From positions 111,787 to 126,842 of the forward strand of contig DCUV01000014.1 of NCBI GenBank assembly GCA_002328585.1: a stretch of 15,056 nt of DNA. Direction: 5' to 3'. This stretch comes from Spirochaetia bacterium UBA2205. GTDB lineage: Bacteria > Spirochaetota > UBA4802 > UB4802. A model generated the notes under the pieces. That model did not search any database, was not told the origin of the DNA, and worked only from the letters and a program-made list of their open reading frames with translations. Positions 7,056 through 14,640 of the stretch are shown here, in pieces. A program made the translations under genes and the position numbers. Positions within the stretch are counted from its first letter, which is position 1. Each line of letters starts with the position of its first letter.

Positions 7056-8600
7056 ATGATATCATATCTTGTCATATCACTATTAATTATCAGTGGATTT
7101 GTATATTATTTAGTATATATCAGGCCAAAATTTAATCCCTTAAATAAGGCAGAACAATTTGTAAAAACAAATCAATTGCATGATGCAATAATTGAATATA
7201 AAAAAGTCATCGACGAATATCCTGATAATTTTGTAGTCCATCATCGTCTGGCTGAACTTTATTTAACAATAGGGGAAATTGATCAGGCAGTGATTCACCT
7301 GGAGAAAATATTAGAAATAGGTAAATTTAACTATGAGGTTGATCAACTTTCGGTATTAAAAAAATTAGCAAAGTCATATTATGTCCGTGATGAGGTTGAA
7401 AAAGCATTCCAGATGTATTTGGATATATTAAAAGATTTCCCTGCTGATATTGATTCCCTTTACCATGTATCATTCATTTTGTTAAGTCAGGAGGAATTTG
7501 ATAGTGCGCAACGTTATTTTGAAAGATTATTAAAACTTAAAAATGATAGTTACGAGATTTTATTTGGAGCAGGAATCTGTAATTATCAAAATATGCGAAT
7601 CCAGGATGCAATTGATAATTTTAGATCGGCTCTGCAATTAAAACCACAATCAGAAATAGCTCAAATTGCATTGGCTTTTGCATTTAACCGTAAACGTGAT
7701 TACCGACAGGCTCTGACATATATTACAAAAGTGGCTGAATCTACTCAGGATCCTGACGTTCAGTATTTAGCAAAACGATTCCAGGCTTTTTTGTATATGC
7801 GCCTTAAACGTCACGACGAGGGTATTAAACTATTCCAGGATTTACTGGAAATAGCCCGAAAGAATGCTAATGATGATGCTGAAGCTTTAGCTTTACATGA
7901 TCTTGGATATGCCTTGTTAAAAAATGAACAATCTTCATTGGCGTACGATGCGTGGAATGAACTATACCGTAAAGATCGAAATTACAAAAACATTCAATTT
8001 CTTGTCACACAATTGCGAAAAGAAATGGAGGTTGATAAATTTGTTAAAGAAGAATCAGCCTCTATAATGGAAACCATTACAGCATGGATGGAGGAAGCTT
8101 TTCCACAAAATTTACTATGGGATATGTGTGGATTAAAAGGCAGTAAAAGATACAATTTAAAGGATGTCGTTGTTACAACACGTATAACTTTTGATGATGG
8201 GAAACCATCCAGTACTTCTGATGACATTATACAGAAGTATATTGCTTTAGATACTGAAAATTTCAGGATTATATCAAACAGATTGGCGTCAAAACTGGGA
8301 TTTAAAGTAGATCAGATTTTGCAAACATACCGTGAAGCTGATGGTGTTGACTTTTTAGCTGTTAATCCTGAAACAAAAGATAAGGTGCTTATCTGGGTTA
8401 GGAGATGGACAAAGACAAACGTTGGTGAAATTACCTTGAGAAATTTTGCCCAGGCAATTAATGATATGAAAGTTAAGCAGGGAATATTAATAACCACGGC
8501 CGACCTCACTGATATTGCAAAGGAAACTTTAAAACAACTATCAAAGATATTGGTAATCTACCCTGATGAAATAGAAAAATTACTGCGAGGACTTCTTTAA
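7056..8600 (+). CDS. Membrane-anchored TPR protein with degenerate Mrr-like nuclease domain (paralogue of 593-1960)
   Basis: This 514-residue protein has an N-terminal membrane helix (about 3-21) followed by IRPK, implying a cytoplasmic body. TPR-type helices run from about 30 to 310. A linker leads to a C-terminal domain (about 400-514) that follows the Mrr_cat pattern: GVDFLAV (430-436), the strand VLIWVRRW (444-451), GILITTADLT (476-485) and ILVIYPDEIEKLL (498-510). Asp432 sits where a catalytic Asp is expected, but the Gln-x-Lys motif reads Trp-Val-Arg (447-449), so cleavage activity is doubtful. It matches the 455-residue protein in architecture and in the linker after the second TPR (IGKFNYEV versus IGRYDEKV), so the two are probably old duplicates. 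A weak GGAA lies 8 nt upstream. The stop directly abuts the next gene's ATG. Confidence 0.9.
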   Translation: MISYLVISLLIISGFVYYLVYIRPKFNPLNKAEQFVKTNQLHDAIIEYKKVIDEYPDNFVVHHRLAELYLTIGEIDQAVIHLEKILEIGKFNYEVDQLSVLKKLAKSYYVRDEVEKAFQMYLDILKDFPADIDSLYHVSFILLSQEEFDSAQRYFERLLKLKNDSYEILFGAGICNYQNMRIQDAIDNFRSALQLKPQSEIAQIALAFAFNRKRDYRQALTYITKVAESTQDPDVQYLAKRFQAFLYMRLKRHDEGIKLFQDLLEIARKNANDDAEALALHDLGYALLKNEQSSLAYDAWNELYRKDRNYKNIQFLVTQLRKEMEVDKFVKEESASIMETITAWMEEAFPQNLLWDMCGLKGSKRYNLKDVVVTTRITFDDGKPSSTSDDIIQKYIALDTENFRIISNRLASKLGFKVDQILQTYREADGVDFLAVNPETKDKVLIWVRRWTKTNVGEITLRNFAQAINDMKVKQGILITTADLTDIAKETLKQLSKILVIYPDEIEKLLRGLL

Positions 8601-9530
8601 ATGCTATTTGATAATTTCACACAAACAATTATACCTTTGCAGTCAATTAATTATATCAATGAATATTTCAAAATTTCAAAACCATTGTCTCCTGAATTAA
8701 TAAAATCAATAAAACAATACGGGGTACTGGAATCAGTTATACTTGTTGAGGGTAACGGTTGTTTTATTCCGGTTTGTGGGCACAACAGGATGCTTGCATC
8801 AATTCAAACAGGTTTGGATCATGTACCTGCAAAAATAATCAATGAGCTTTCAGAAGATGATTTCAAGGCTATAATAACATTAAAACTATACAACAATTTA
8901 ACGGGAACTATCGGCAAATTAAAAAGTTTATATATACTAAAAGAGTATTTTAAAATAAATAAAAAACAATTGATTGCGATAGCTCATGAATTATCAGTTC
9001 CAGATGCTTTGATTGAAACGACTTCTTTAAAAAAAATTATTGGTCTGCCATCACGTTTAATGAATTATATTGATTCAAAAAATATACCTTTTAAATTTAT
9101 AATGCCTATCCTTCGTTTATCAGATGAAAGTATTCAACTTGTTGATGCAATCACAAATGTCTGTCAACTGCGTGTAAATTATTTCAGAGATATTGTTGTG
9201 ATGATAGAAGATATATGTCGTAATCAGCAGTATGAAAGCGTTTTGAAAAAAATTACTGTTCTGATCAATAAGGAAAACATAACAGATGATGAGATATATC
9301 GCAACATTTATATGTTACGATATCCACAGTATAGCGAATATGTAGAAAAAATTAATTACTTAAAGAATAAATTTTTAAGTTATGGCTTAAAGATAGAAGT
9401 GCCTGAATACCTTGAAGGTAATGTGGTGAACATTATTATTCAGGTGAAAAAGAATGAAGTTGTACACCCGCTGTTACAGCAGGACAGAGAAATACTTGCA
9501 CTGGTTCAATCAATTGTTGCATTGCTTTAA
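8601..9530 (+). CDS. Divergent ParB-like (ParB/sulfiredoxin-fold) protein
   Basis: This 309-residue protein begins with a ParB N-terminal domain: IIPLQSIN (10-17), a helix ELIKSIKQYGVLESVIL (32-48), and the box VCGHNRMLAS (58-67) followed by GLDHVPAKII (71-80). The usual ParB nucleotide-binding box is GERRxRA. Here Gly60, the second Arg (Arg63) and the final Ala (Ala66) remain, but the Glu is His61 and the first Arg is Asn62. The next region (about 100-210) is helical, like the DNA-binding part of ParB, but no clean helix-turn-helix can be assigned by eye. The remainder is unknown. ATG follows the TPR gene's TAA with no gap, and GAGGA (8587-8591) lies 9 nt upstream, so the two are co-translated. 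No canonical parA or parS site is visible nearby. It may regulate or tether rather than segregate DNA. Confidence 0.78.
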   Translation: MLFDNFTQTIIPLQSINYINEYFKISKPLSPELIKSIKQYGVLESVILVEGNGCFIPVCGHNRMLASIQTGLDHVPAKIINELSEDDFKAIITLKLYNNLTGTIGKLKSLYILKEYFKINKKQLIAIAHELSVPDALIETTSLKKIIGLPSRLMNYIDSKNIPFKFIMPILRLSDESIQLVDAITNVCQLRVNYFRDIVVMIEDICRNQQYESVLKKITVLINKENITDDEIYRNIYMLRYPQYSEYVEKINYLKNKFLSYGLKIEVPEYLEGNVVNIIIQVKKNEVVHPLLQQDREILALVQSIVALL

Positions 9531-9549
9531 ATTATTTGAATTATTTAAA
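9526..9549. terminator. Possible weak bidirectional terminator between convergent genes
   Basis: The two stop codons are only 10 nt apart. TTTAAAT (9526-9532) and ATTTAAA (9543-9549) could form a 7-bp, all-A/T stem with a 10-nt loop, flanked by T-rich stretches on both strands. The stem is weak and A/T-only, so this is a candidate, and no better terminator is seen at this junction. Confidence 0.2.
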
Positions 9550-10518
9550 AAATGCTGACATCTCTTGAAGAATCTTTTGTTTAGTAGTCTCAAAATTGTG
9601 AGGAGATTTAAAACCAGCGGCATTTTTATGTCCGCCTCCACCGTTTGCTATTGCTATAACTGCTACATCTATATCGCCCTTGGTTCGCATGCTTACTTTA
9701 ACCGGACCGCCAACATCCTGTTTTACCAGAATACTTGCAACAACACCATTAATACTTAATGGTAAATTAATATTTACTTCGCCTTCTGAAAAAGGTGCAT
9801 TCGTTGCTTTAATCATCTCTGGAGTTAATTCCATTAATATAAGTTTACCACCAAAATGTACTTCCATGGATGAAAGCATCAAAGCACGCAATCTAAATAC
9901 TTCTAACGTGTTATTTTCATATATCCATTGATATACTTCGTAGGGTTTAATTCCAGATGAAATTAATTGTGCTGCAATAGTAAATGTATGTGATGATGTT
10001 TTAGGATATTTAAAACAGCCCGTGTCAAAAACAATACCAGCATAGAGTGCCTGAGCTGCCTTAAATGATGGTTTTATGTTATACCGTTCCATTATAGTGC
10101 AGATTATTTCTGATGTTGATGATGCCTCAACTTTAATGTAATTTGTTTCTAATTTATTGTTTGCACCTTCATGGTGATCAATAATAAAAACATCTTTAAT
10201 GATATTGTTTAAATAATGGTAAGCTTTCCCAATATTATTAAAATCATTTGTATCCAATACAAAAATAGTATAATTACTTATATTGTCTATGATCATTTTT
10301 TCATCAAAAATAATTATTTCATTATCAGGATCAATAAAATTAAACTTTGTGGGAGTTGGATCTGAATTAATAATGATAGCATGTTTTCCTAAATGTAATA
10401 GTATCTCCTTAAATCCTATTTCAGCGCCAAGACCATCAGGATCAGGGCTCTCATGTGTGGATATTATAAAATGATCATGGGCATGTAGATATTTTTCAAG
10501 GTTGGCAAAGTAATCCAT
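9541..10518 (-). CDS. nrnA: DHH/DHHA1 phosphoesterase, NrnA-type oligoribonuclease / pAp phosphatase
   Basis: This 325-residue protein has the normal length and layout of bacterial NrnA, which degrades short RNA oligonucleotides and 3'-phosphoadenosine-5'-phosphate in the cytoplasm using Mn2+. The metal-binding motifs are in order: H22-ESPDPDG with Asp26 and Asp28, VLDTND with Asp89, the DHH signature at 114-116, and FDTGCFKYP with Asp165. The DHHA1 domain closes with GGGGHKNAAG (293-302), which binds substrate. All key residues are intact, so an active enzyme is expected. A related DHH activity, for example on cyclic-di-AMP breakdown products, cannot be excluded from sequence. The start overlaps the glyQ stop by one base (TAATG), indicating coupling. 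It is convergent with the ParB-like gene, 10 nt away. Confidence 0.93.
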   Translation of the reverse strand: MDYFANLEKYLHAHDHFIISTHESPDPDGLGAEIGFKEILLHLGKHAIIINSDPTPTKFNFIDPDNEIIIFDEKMIIDNISNYTIFVLDTNDFNNIGKAYHYLNNIIKDVFIIDHHEGANNKLETNYIKVEASSTSEIICTIMERYNIKPSFKAAQALYAGIVFDTGCFKYPKTSSHTFTIAAQLISSGIKPYEVYQWIYENNTLEVFRLRALMLSSMEVHFGGKLILMELTPEMIKATNAPFSEGEVNINLPLSINGVVASILVKQDVGGPVKVSMRTKGDIDVAVIAIANGGGGHKNAAGFKSPHNFETTKQKILQEMSAFFK

Positions 10519-11423
10519 TAAGCATTCTCAGGTGCTGCATATTTTGCATATTTACAAAGCGGAAATCCCATTGATTCACGGATAGCAACATATCGCTCGG
10601 CACAGCGTCGGGCAATGTTGCGAACTTTTGTGATGTAACCTACACGTTCAGTAACCGAAATTGCACCTCGCGCATCGAGTAGATTAAATACATGAGAACA
10701 TTTTAAAACATAATCATAAGCCGGAAGTACTACCTGAACCTGTTCATAATCAAGTATCCTCAGGCATTCTTTTTCATAGAGATCAAATAGTTGAAACAAT
10801 AATGCGGTATCGGCAATAGAAAAGTTATAATGTGAAAATTCAAATTCACTGCGATGATGAACATCTCTGTAGGTGAGTGTATCATTCCATTGAATGTCAA
10901 AAACGCTTTCAACTCCCTGAATATACATGCAAATGCGTTCCAGACCGTAGGTAATTTCTACCGGTATAGGATCAAGTTCAATACTTCCGCATTGCTGAAA
11001 GTAAGTAAACTGTGTAATTTCCATCCCATCCAGCCAAACCTCCCATCCTAATCCTGATGCACCAAGTGTAGGTGATTCCCAGTCGTCTTCAACAAATCTG
11101 ACATCATGTTCTTCAAGTTTGATGCCTAAGTTACGTAATGAATCCAGGTATAAATCCTGTATATCAAGAGGTGACGGTTTCATAATTACCTGATATTGAT
11201 AATAGTGCTGCAGTCTGTTTGGATTATCGCCATATCTTCCATCTGTTGGGCGTCGTGATGGTTCAACATATGCTACATTCCATGGCTCAGGTCCAAGTAC
11301 ACGTAAAAAGGTTGCAGGATTAAATGTACCTGCTCCAACTTCCATATCATATCCCTGTGCAATGATACAACCCTGTTTAGCCCAATAGCTATTACAACTG
11401 GCAATGAGATCCTGAAAATACAT
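10518..11423 (-). CDS. glyQ: Glycyl-tRNA synthetase alpha subunit
   Basis: This is the full-length 301-residue catalytic alpha chain of the heterotetrameric (alpha2-beta2) glycyl-tRNA synthetase, which forms glycyl-adenylate and charges tRNA-Gly. The family signature around residues 53-71 is intact (VEPSRRPTDGRYGDNPNR), as are WEVWLDGMEITQFTYFQQ (127-144) and YGLERI (159-164). A good AGGAG lies 8 nt before ATG. The beta subunit gene glyS, often immediately downstream, is replaced here by nrnA, so it must lie outside the window. It probably shares a transcript with nrnA and perhaps with the upstream HDOD gene, from which it is separated by 87 nt containing a degenerate dispersed repeat. Confidence 0.97.
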   Translation of the reverse strand: MYFQDLIASCNSYWAKQGCIIAQGYDMEVGAGTFNPATFLRVLGPEPWNVAYVEPSRRPTDGRYGDNPNRLQHYYQYQVIMKPSPLDIQDLYLDSLRNLGIKLEEHDVRFVEDDWESPTLGASGLGWEVWLDGMEITQFTYFQQCGSIELDPIPVEITYGLERICMYIQGVESVFDIQWNDTLTYRDVHHRSEFEFSHYNFSIADTALLFQLFDLYEKECLRILDYEQVQVVLPAYDYVLKCSHVFNLLDARGAISVTERVGYITKVRNIARRCAERYVAIRESMGFPLCKYAKYAAPENA

Positions 11424-11452
11424 ATGATAGTCTCCTGAAAATAGATTTATGT

Positions 11453-11500
11453 GACAATGTCATTCTATGGGATGCAGTAACGAAGAATCTCATTGACAAT
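11453..11500. repeat. Degenerate copy of a GTCATTCTGAGC-type dispersed repeat
   Basis: The plus strand carries GTCATTCT at 11459-11466 and CGAAGAATCTC at 11481-11491. These are the two conserved ends of a palindromic intergenic repeat (GTCATTCTGAGC...GAAGAATCTC) found in the genomes of many unrelated bacteria. The middle is diverged. TGACAATG flanks it at 11453-11460 and again at 11494-11501. It sits between the HDOD gene and glyQ and could act as an RNA hairpin or processing site. Its identity is judged from memory of the consensus. Confidence 0.5.
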
Positions 11501-11510
11501 GATTCCATAA

Positions 11511-13031
11511 CTAATTTGTTATCTGATTGTTTTGGGAATATTCTGCAAACTTTGCTTTTATTAATTGGTGCAATTCATCAAAATTAATTTTATTATTAAG
11601 CTTAAAATAGTCAAGACAGTCTTCATCTGCAATCTCAAATCTAAAGTTTTTTGACTCAACGCCGGTAAAGACATATGCCAGATAGACAATGTAGATCAAA
11701 TCTCTGTACTGCGAGGGAGCCAGATGCGGTCTGTGATGAAATTCAATAGCCTTCACCAGCGCATCATTAAATTTCCATTTCTGGCAGATTAAACTTCCTA
11801 ATGTGCTATGGCTTACTCCTAAGGATATCTCTTCCAGTATTGAGATATTATCAAGCTGTTTTAAGCCTACAATTTCCCGTATTTTTTGAATTTCATCTGG
11901 TTTGATAGAAAGTAATACCATAAGCCCAATATCCGAAAGCAATGATGCCAGATAAGCAAATTCAGAAAGCCGTTCCTTGCGATATTTCATCGCGATCCAT
12001 TGTGCATAAAATGCTGTTTTATATGAATTGTTCCAGATGGCTTCAAATTTTTTATAGCGGGAATCAATTATCTTTTGAACACCACTGGCAACAAGCAGTG
12101 TATTGATGCCTTTTGTGCCAATAATTTTTACTGCTTCCTCAATAGTTTCAACTCGTTTTGATGTGATGTAGCCTGCTGAATTGGCAAGCTTCAGTATAGC
12201 AGTAACAAGCCCCGGATCGCGCTTGATGCTATCGGCTATAGCTTTTATTGTAGATTCAGGATTTGCACATAAGCGCTGTATTTCAAGAATATTTTGTGGA
12301 AATGAAGGGAGTGATTCAACCTCATTTATTATTTCCTGTGCCATTTTAACCTTCAAATCCATGTTGCGGAAGCTTTCATCAATGTTTATGGTGGCACTGG
12401 TGATCTTACCATTTGTGGACATGCTAAATGCCTCAGGAGGAAAACCGGCATTCTTCATGAGCATCAATGCAATAATCAAACCCAATCCTGCTCCTTCCGA
12501 ATCATCTAAAATGTCATCAAATGCATCAGAAATAGCATGGTAGGTATATGCTTTCTTTATTCGTGCATTAATTTTGTTCATCTCTTCAGGTATAATGGGA
12601 ACATTGTTGATGACATGAATTTTATGAATATCACCGGTAATGGAAAAGAATACTCGTACAATAAAGTTTGATTTTCCAAGCTCTTCAAGAAACTCGGGAT
12701 TTTCAACAAACACGTCTTCTTTAAATGTTTCCATCCCGGTACGGTATTCTTCTTTTTTATTTATATCCAGATTTTTTCGTTTAAAGTAAAGCCGTTTAGC
12801 ATTAGCCTTAATGGAATTATTTACCAGTTCTTTTAGTATGTTTATAAACATATCTTTTAAATATAAAAGATCAAGTTGTGACAAATAAATACTCAGCACC
12901 CTGATTAAAAGTGCTTCAACCTCAGGGGTTAATAGTGAAAACTGTAGGTAAACGTCTTCACCTCTTGTTAGTGCTTCTTTATAATCAACTGGCTTACAAA
13001 AATAATGAGATTTTTGCTGTGTTCCTTCCAA
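11511..13031 (-). CDS. HATPase-HDOD fusion regulator
   Basis: This is a 506-residue cytoplasmic protein. Residues about 30-220 form a GHKL/histidine-kinase-type ATPase fold: the N-box has KELVNNSIKAN (67-77) and the G-box EGAGLGL (179-185), while the usual DNG position reads INNVP (141-145). There is no phospho-acceptor His domain, so it is ATPase-like rather than a complete kinase. Residues about 232-440 form an HDOD domain with the typical opening LPSFPQNILEIQRL and KRDPGLVTAILKLANSAGY. The HD metal site reads Ser366-Asp367, as usual for HDOD, so no phosphohydrolase activity is expected. HDOD proteins act in signalling and motility control. The start is TTG at 13031, set by GAGG with a 6-nt spacer. 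No closer ATG start fits. A STAS protein encoded at 4378 is a conceivable partner for the ATPase domain (inference). Confidence 0.92.
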   Translation of the reverse strand: MEGTQQKSHYFCKPVDYKEALTRGEDVYLQFSLLTPEVEALLIRVLSIYLSQLDLLYLKDMFINILKELVNNSIKANAKRLYFKRKNLDINKKEEYRTGMETFKEDVFVENPEFLEELGKSNFIVRVFFSITGDIHKIHVINNVPIIPEEMNKINARIKKAYTYHAISDAFDDILDDSEGAGLGLIIALMLMKNAGFPPEAFSMSTNGKITSATINIDESFRNMDLKVKMAQEIINEVESLPSFPQNILEIQRLCANPESTIKAIADSIKRDPGLVTAILKLANSAGYITSKRVETIEEAVKIIGTKGINTLLVASGVQKIIDSRYKKFEAIWNNSYKTAFYAQWIAMKYRKERLSEFAYLASLLSDIGLMVLLSIKPDEIQKIREIVGLKQLDNISILEEISLGVSHSTLGSLICQKWKFNDALVKAIEFHHRPHLAPSQYRDLIYIVYLAYVFTGVESKNFRFEIADEDCLDYFKLNNKINFDELHQLIKAKFAEYSQNNQITN

Positions 13032-13060
13032 TATTTACCTCGTCTACAAAATATAACAAG

Positions 13061-13088
13061 ATAATACATGGTATTGTGAATATTGCAA
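13061..13088 (-). promoter_or_regulatory. Putative promoter of the HDOD gene
   Basis: On the minus strand TTGCAA (13088-13083) and TATTAT (13066-13061) are spaced by 16 nt, about 30 nt before the TTG start. An alternative using TTGACG (13110-13105) and TGCAAT (13087-13082) with a 17-nt spacer overlaps it. Only one may be real, and AT-rich DNA makes chance matches common. Confidence 0.35.
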
Positions 13089-13446
13089 GAAAATTACTAT
13101 GATACGTCAAGTTTTTATTCAATTATACTTTTATATAGTGTATCGGTTTTTTTATATTTTTATTAATGAAAAATGGTGGCGATAGTAACTCTCAATTTTG
13201 TTCATTATTGTAAATAGACTATTTGTTGAAATGTTTATATTTTTATAAATCTGATTACATTGACCGGTATGTGTTGAACATGTATTGAATATTTTGATTG
13301 ATACCACCCTCATGAACATATAATAGTGATAAATGATTTTTTGTTTTACACACTAGTATTGATACTATATAATATTTTTTTAAGGTACCTATAAAATTTA
13401 TGCATTAGCAATGAATGGTGATATTAATGAGTATGGAAAACTGTTA

Positions 13447-13476
13447 TTGACAAATCATAGTGATTATACTAATACT
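13447..13476 (+). promoter_or_regulatory. Putative promoter of the DUF362 gene
   Basis: A perfect TTGACA at 13447-13452 is followed after 18 nt by AATACT at 13471-13476 (four of six matches). The expected transcript start falls about 25 nt before the chosen ATG at 13507. This supports the downstream start codon over the upstream one at 13411. Confidence 0.35.
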
Positions 13477-13506
13477 ATCAGAAACTGTTGTGTAAGCGAG
13501 GTACAT

Positions 13507-14607
13507 ATGTCTGTTGTTTATTTTACAGATTTACATATGAACAGTAAGGAGAATATCGTCAGCAAAATTAAAAAGCTTTTTTACAAATTATCTGCAAATA
13601 AGATAATCAATGAAAAAGATTTTGTTGCAATCAAAACACATTTTGGTGAATACGGCAACATTGCCTATACACCGCCTGTAATAATACATACATTTGTTGA
13701 TTGTGTTAAGGATTTGAAAGCAAATCCATTTGTTACTGATTCCACTACATTGTATCGAGGAAGCAGAAGTAACGCTGTTGATCATCTGAAAAATGCTGCT
13801 ATGAACGGATTTTCTTTAGTTTCATGCGGTGCACCGGTGATTATTGCCGATGGATTACGAGGAAACGATTTTAAAGAACTCCCCGCTACCGGTAAATGGT
13901 ATTCAAGTATTAAAGTGGCTTCGGCAATACATGATGCTGATTCTATGGTAGTGGTGAGCCATGTAAAAGGGCATGAACTGTATGGTTTTGGTGGTGCTAT
14001 AAAAAATATTGCTATGGGATGTGCGCCACCTTCCATGAAACAATCATTGCATTCTGATTTAAAGCCTAAAGTAAAACAAACACTATGCACCTCATGTGGT
14101 GCGTGCATCAAACGATGCCCGGCATTTGCCATTTCATTTGATGCAAATAAAAAAGCATTTATCAATAGTGATAAGTGTTTTGGCTGCGGAGAATGTACGG
14201 TTATATGTGTTTATAATGCTATACCGGTATTGTGGAAAACTGACCATACCACACTGTATGAAAGAACGGCTGAATATGTTAATGCTTTTATGCATCATAA
14301 AAAAAATAAAGTTTTATTTTTTAACTTTATCATGAATGTATCTCCTGAATGTGATTGTTGCTACTGGAATGATATCCCTATAGTTCCCAATATAGGAATA
14401 GTTGCTTCAACTGATCCAATTGCAGTTGATAAAGCATCGGTTGATATGATAAATAAAGCAACTCCGCTACCAGATTCACGAATAGCTCATAAGGATAGCT
14501 CAAAAGATAATATTGAAGCGTTATACCCTGTTAAATGGAACTATCTCTTTGAATATGCTACCTCTATTGGAGCCGGAAATATGGAATATGAGTTGGTGAC
14601 AATATAA
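13507..14607 (+). CDS. DUF362-family protein with two 4Fe-4S clusters
   Basis: This 366-residue protein follows the DUF362 pattern: KTHFGEYGNIAYTPP near residues 43-57, VTDSTTLYRGSRSNA (76-90), HVKGHELYGFGGAIKNIAMG (152-171) and the closing TDPIAVDKAS (302-311). Inserted at about 190-240 is a bacterial ferredoxin-like segment with two CxxCxxCxxxC motifs (Cys194, 197, 200, 204 and Cys224, 227, 230, 234), which should hold two [4Fe-4S] clusters. An extra CDCC lies at 282-285. The family is widespread in anaerobes, and its reaction is not established. I choose ATG 13507 because GAGG at 13498-13501 is 5 nt upstream and similarity to the family begins directly after it. The alternative ATG 13411 would add 32 unremarkable residues. 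It is followed by the response regulator gene 33 nt downstream. Confidence 0.93.
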   Translation: MSVVYFTDLHMNSKENIVSKIKKLFYKLSANKIINEKDFVAIKTHFGEYGNIAYTPPVIIHTFVDCVKDLKANPFVTDSTTLYRGSRSNAVDHLKNAAMNGFSLVSCGAPVIIADGLRGNDFKELPATGKWYSSIKVASAIHDADSMVVVSHVKGHELYGFGGAIKNIAMGCAPPSMKQSLHSDLKPKVKQTLCTSCGACIKRCPAFAISFDANKKAFINSDKCFGCGECTVICVYNAIPVLWKTDHTTLYERTAEYVNAFMHHKKNKVLFFNFIMNVSPECDCCYWNDIPIVPNIGIVASTDPIAVDKASVDMINKATPLPDSRIAHKDSSKDNIEALYPVKWNYLFEYATSIGAGNMEYELVTI

Positions 14608-14640
14608 CATTGATATTTTTGTAAAATGGAGTGAGGTTTT

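Larger units (their letters stand above)
13032..13506. other. 475-nt AT-rich divergent intergenic region
   Basis: This spacer separates the leftward HDOD gene from the rightward DUF362 gene. It is strongly A/T-rich with several T runs. Candidate promoters are listed separately at each end. I see no open reading frame with a ribosome binding site, no tRNA-like fold, no riboswitch signature and no clear repeat. A reading frame extending the DUF362 gene upstream to 13411 exists but has no supporting ribosome binding site. Confidence 0.7.

Noticed and set aside
7056..8600. TPR plus Mrr-like fold as an active restriction or defence nuclease
   Set aside because: The Gln-x-Lys catalytic motif is replaced, and no methyltransferase or other defence gene is adjacent.
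8601..9530. The ParB-like gene as evidence for a plasmid or chromosome partition locus
   Set aside because: No canonical ParA, no parS-like palindromes and no replication gene nearby, and its nucleotide box is altered. glyQ and a tRNA gene point to chromosomal DNA.
13411..13506. Upstream start for the DUF362 protein adding 32 residues
   Set aside because: There is no ribosome binding site at 13411, the added residues show no family similarity, and a good GAGG lies 5 nt before ATG 13507.
13782..14165. Minus-strand open frame of 127 codons opposite the DUF362 gene
   Set aside because: It is entirely antisense to conserved DUF362 and ferredoxin motifs and has no start signal.
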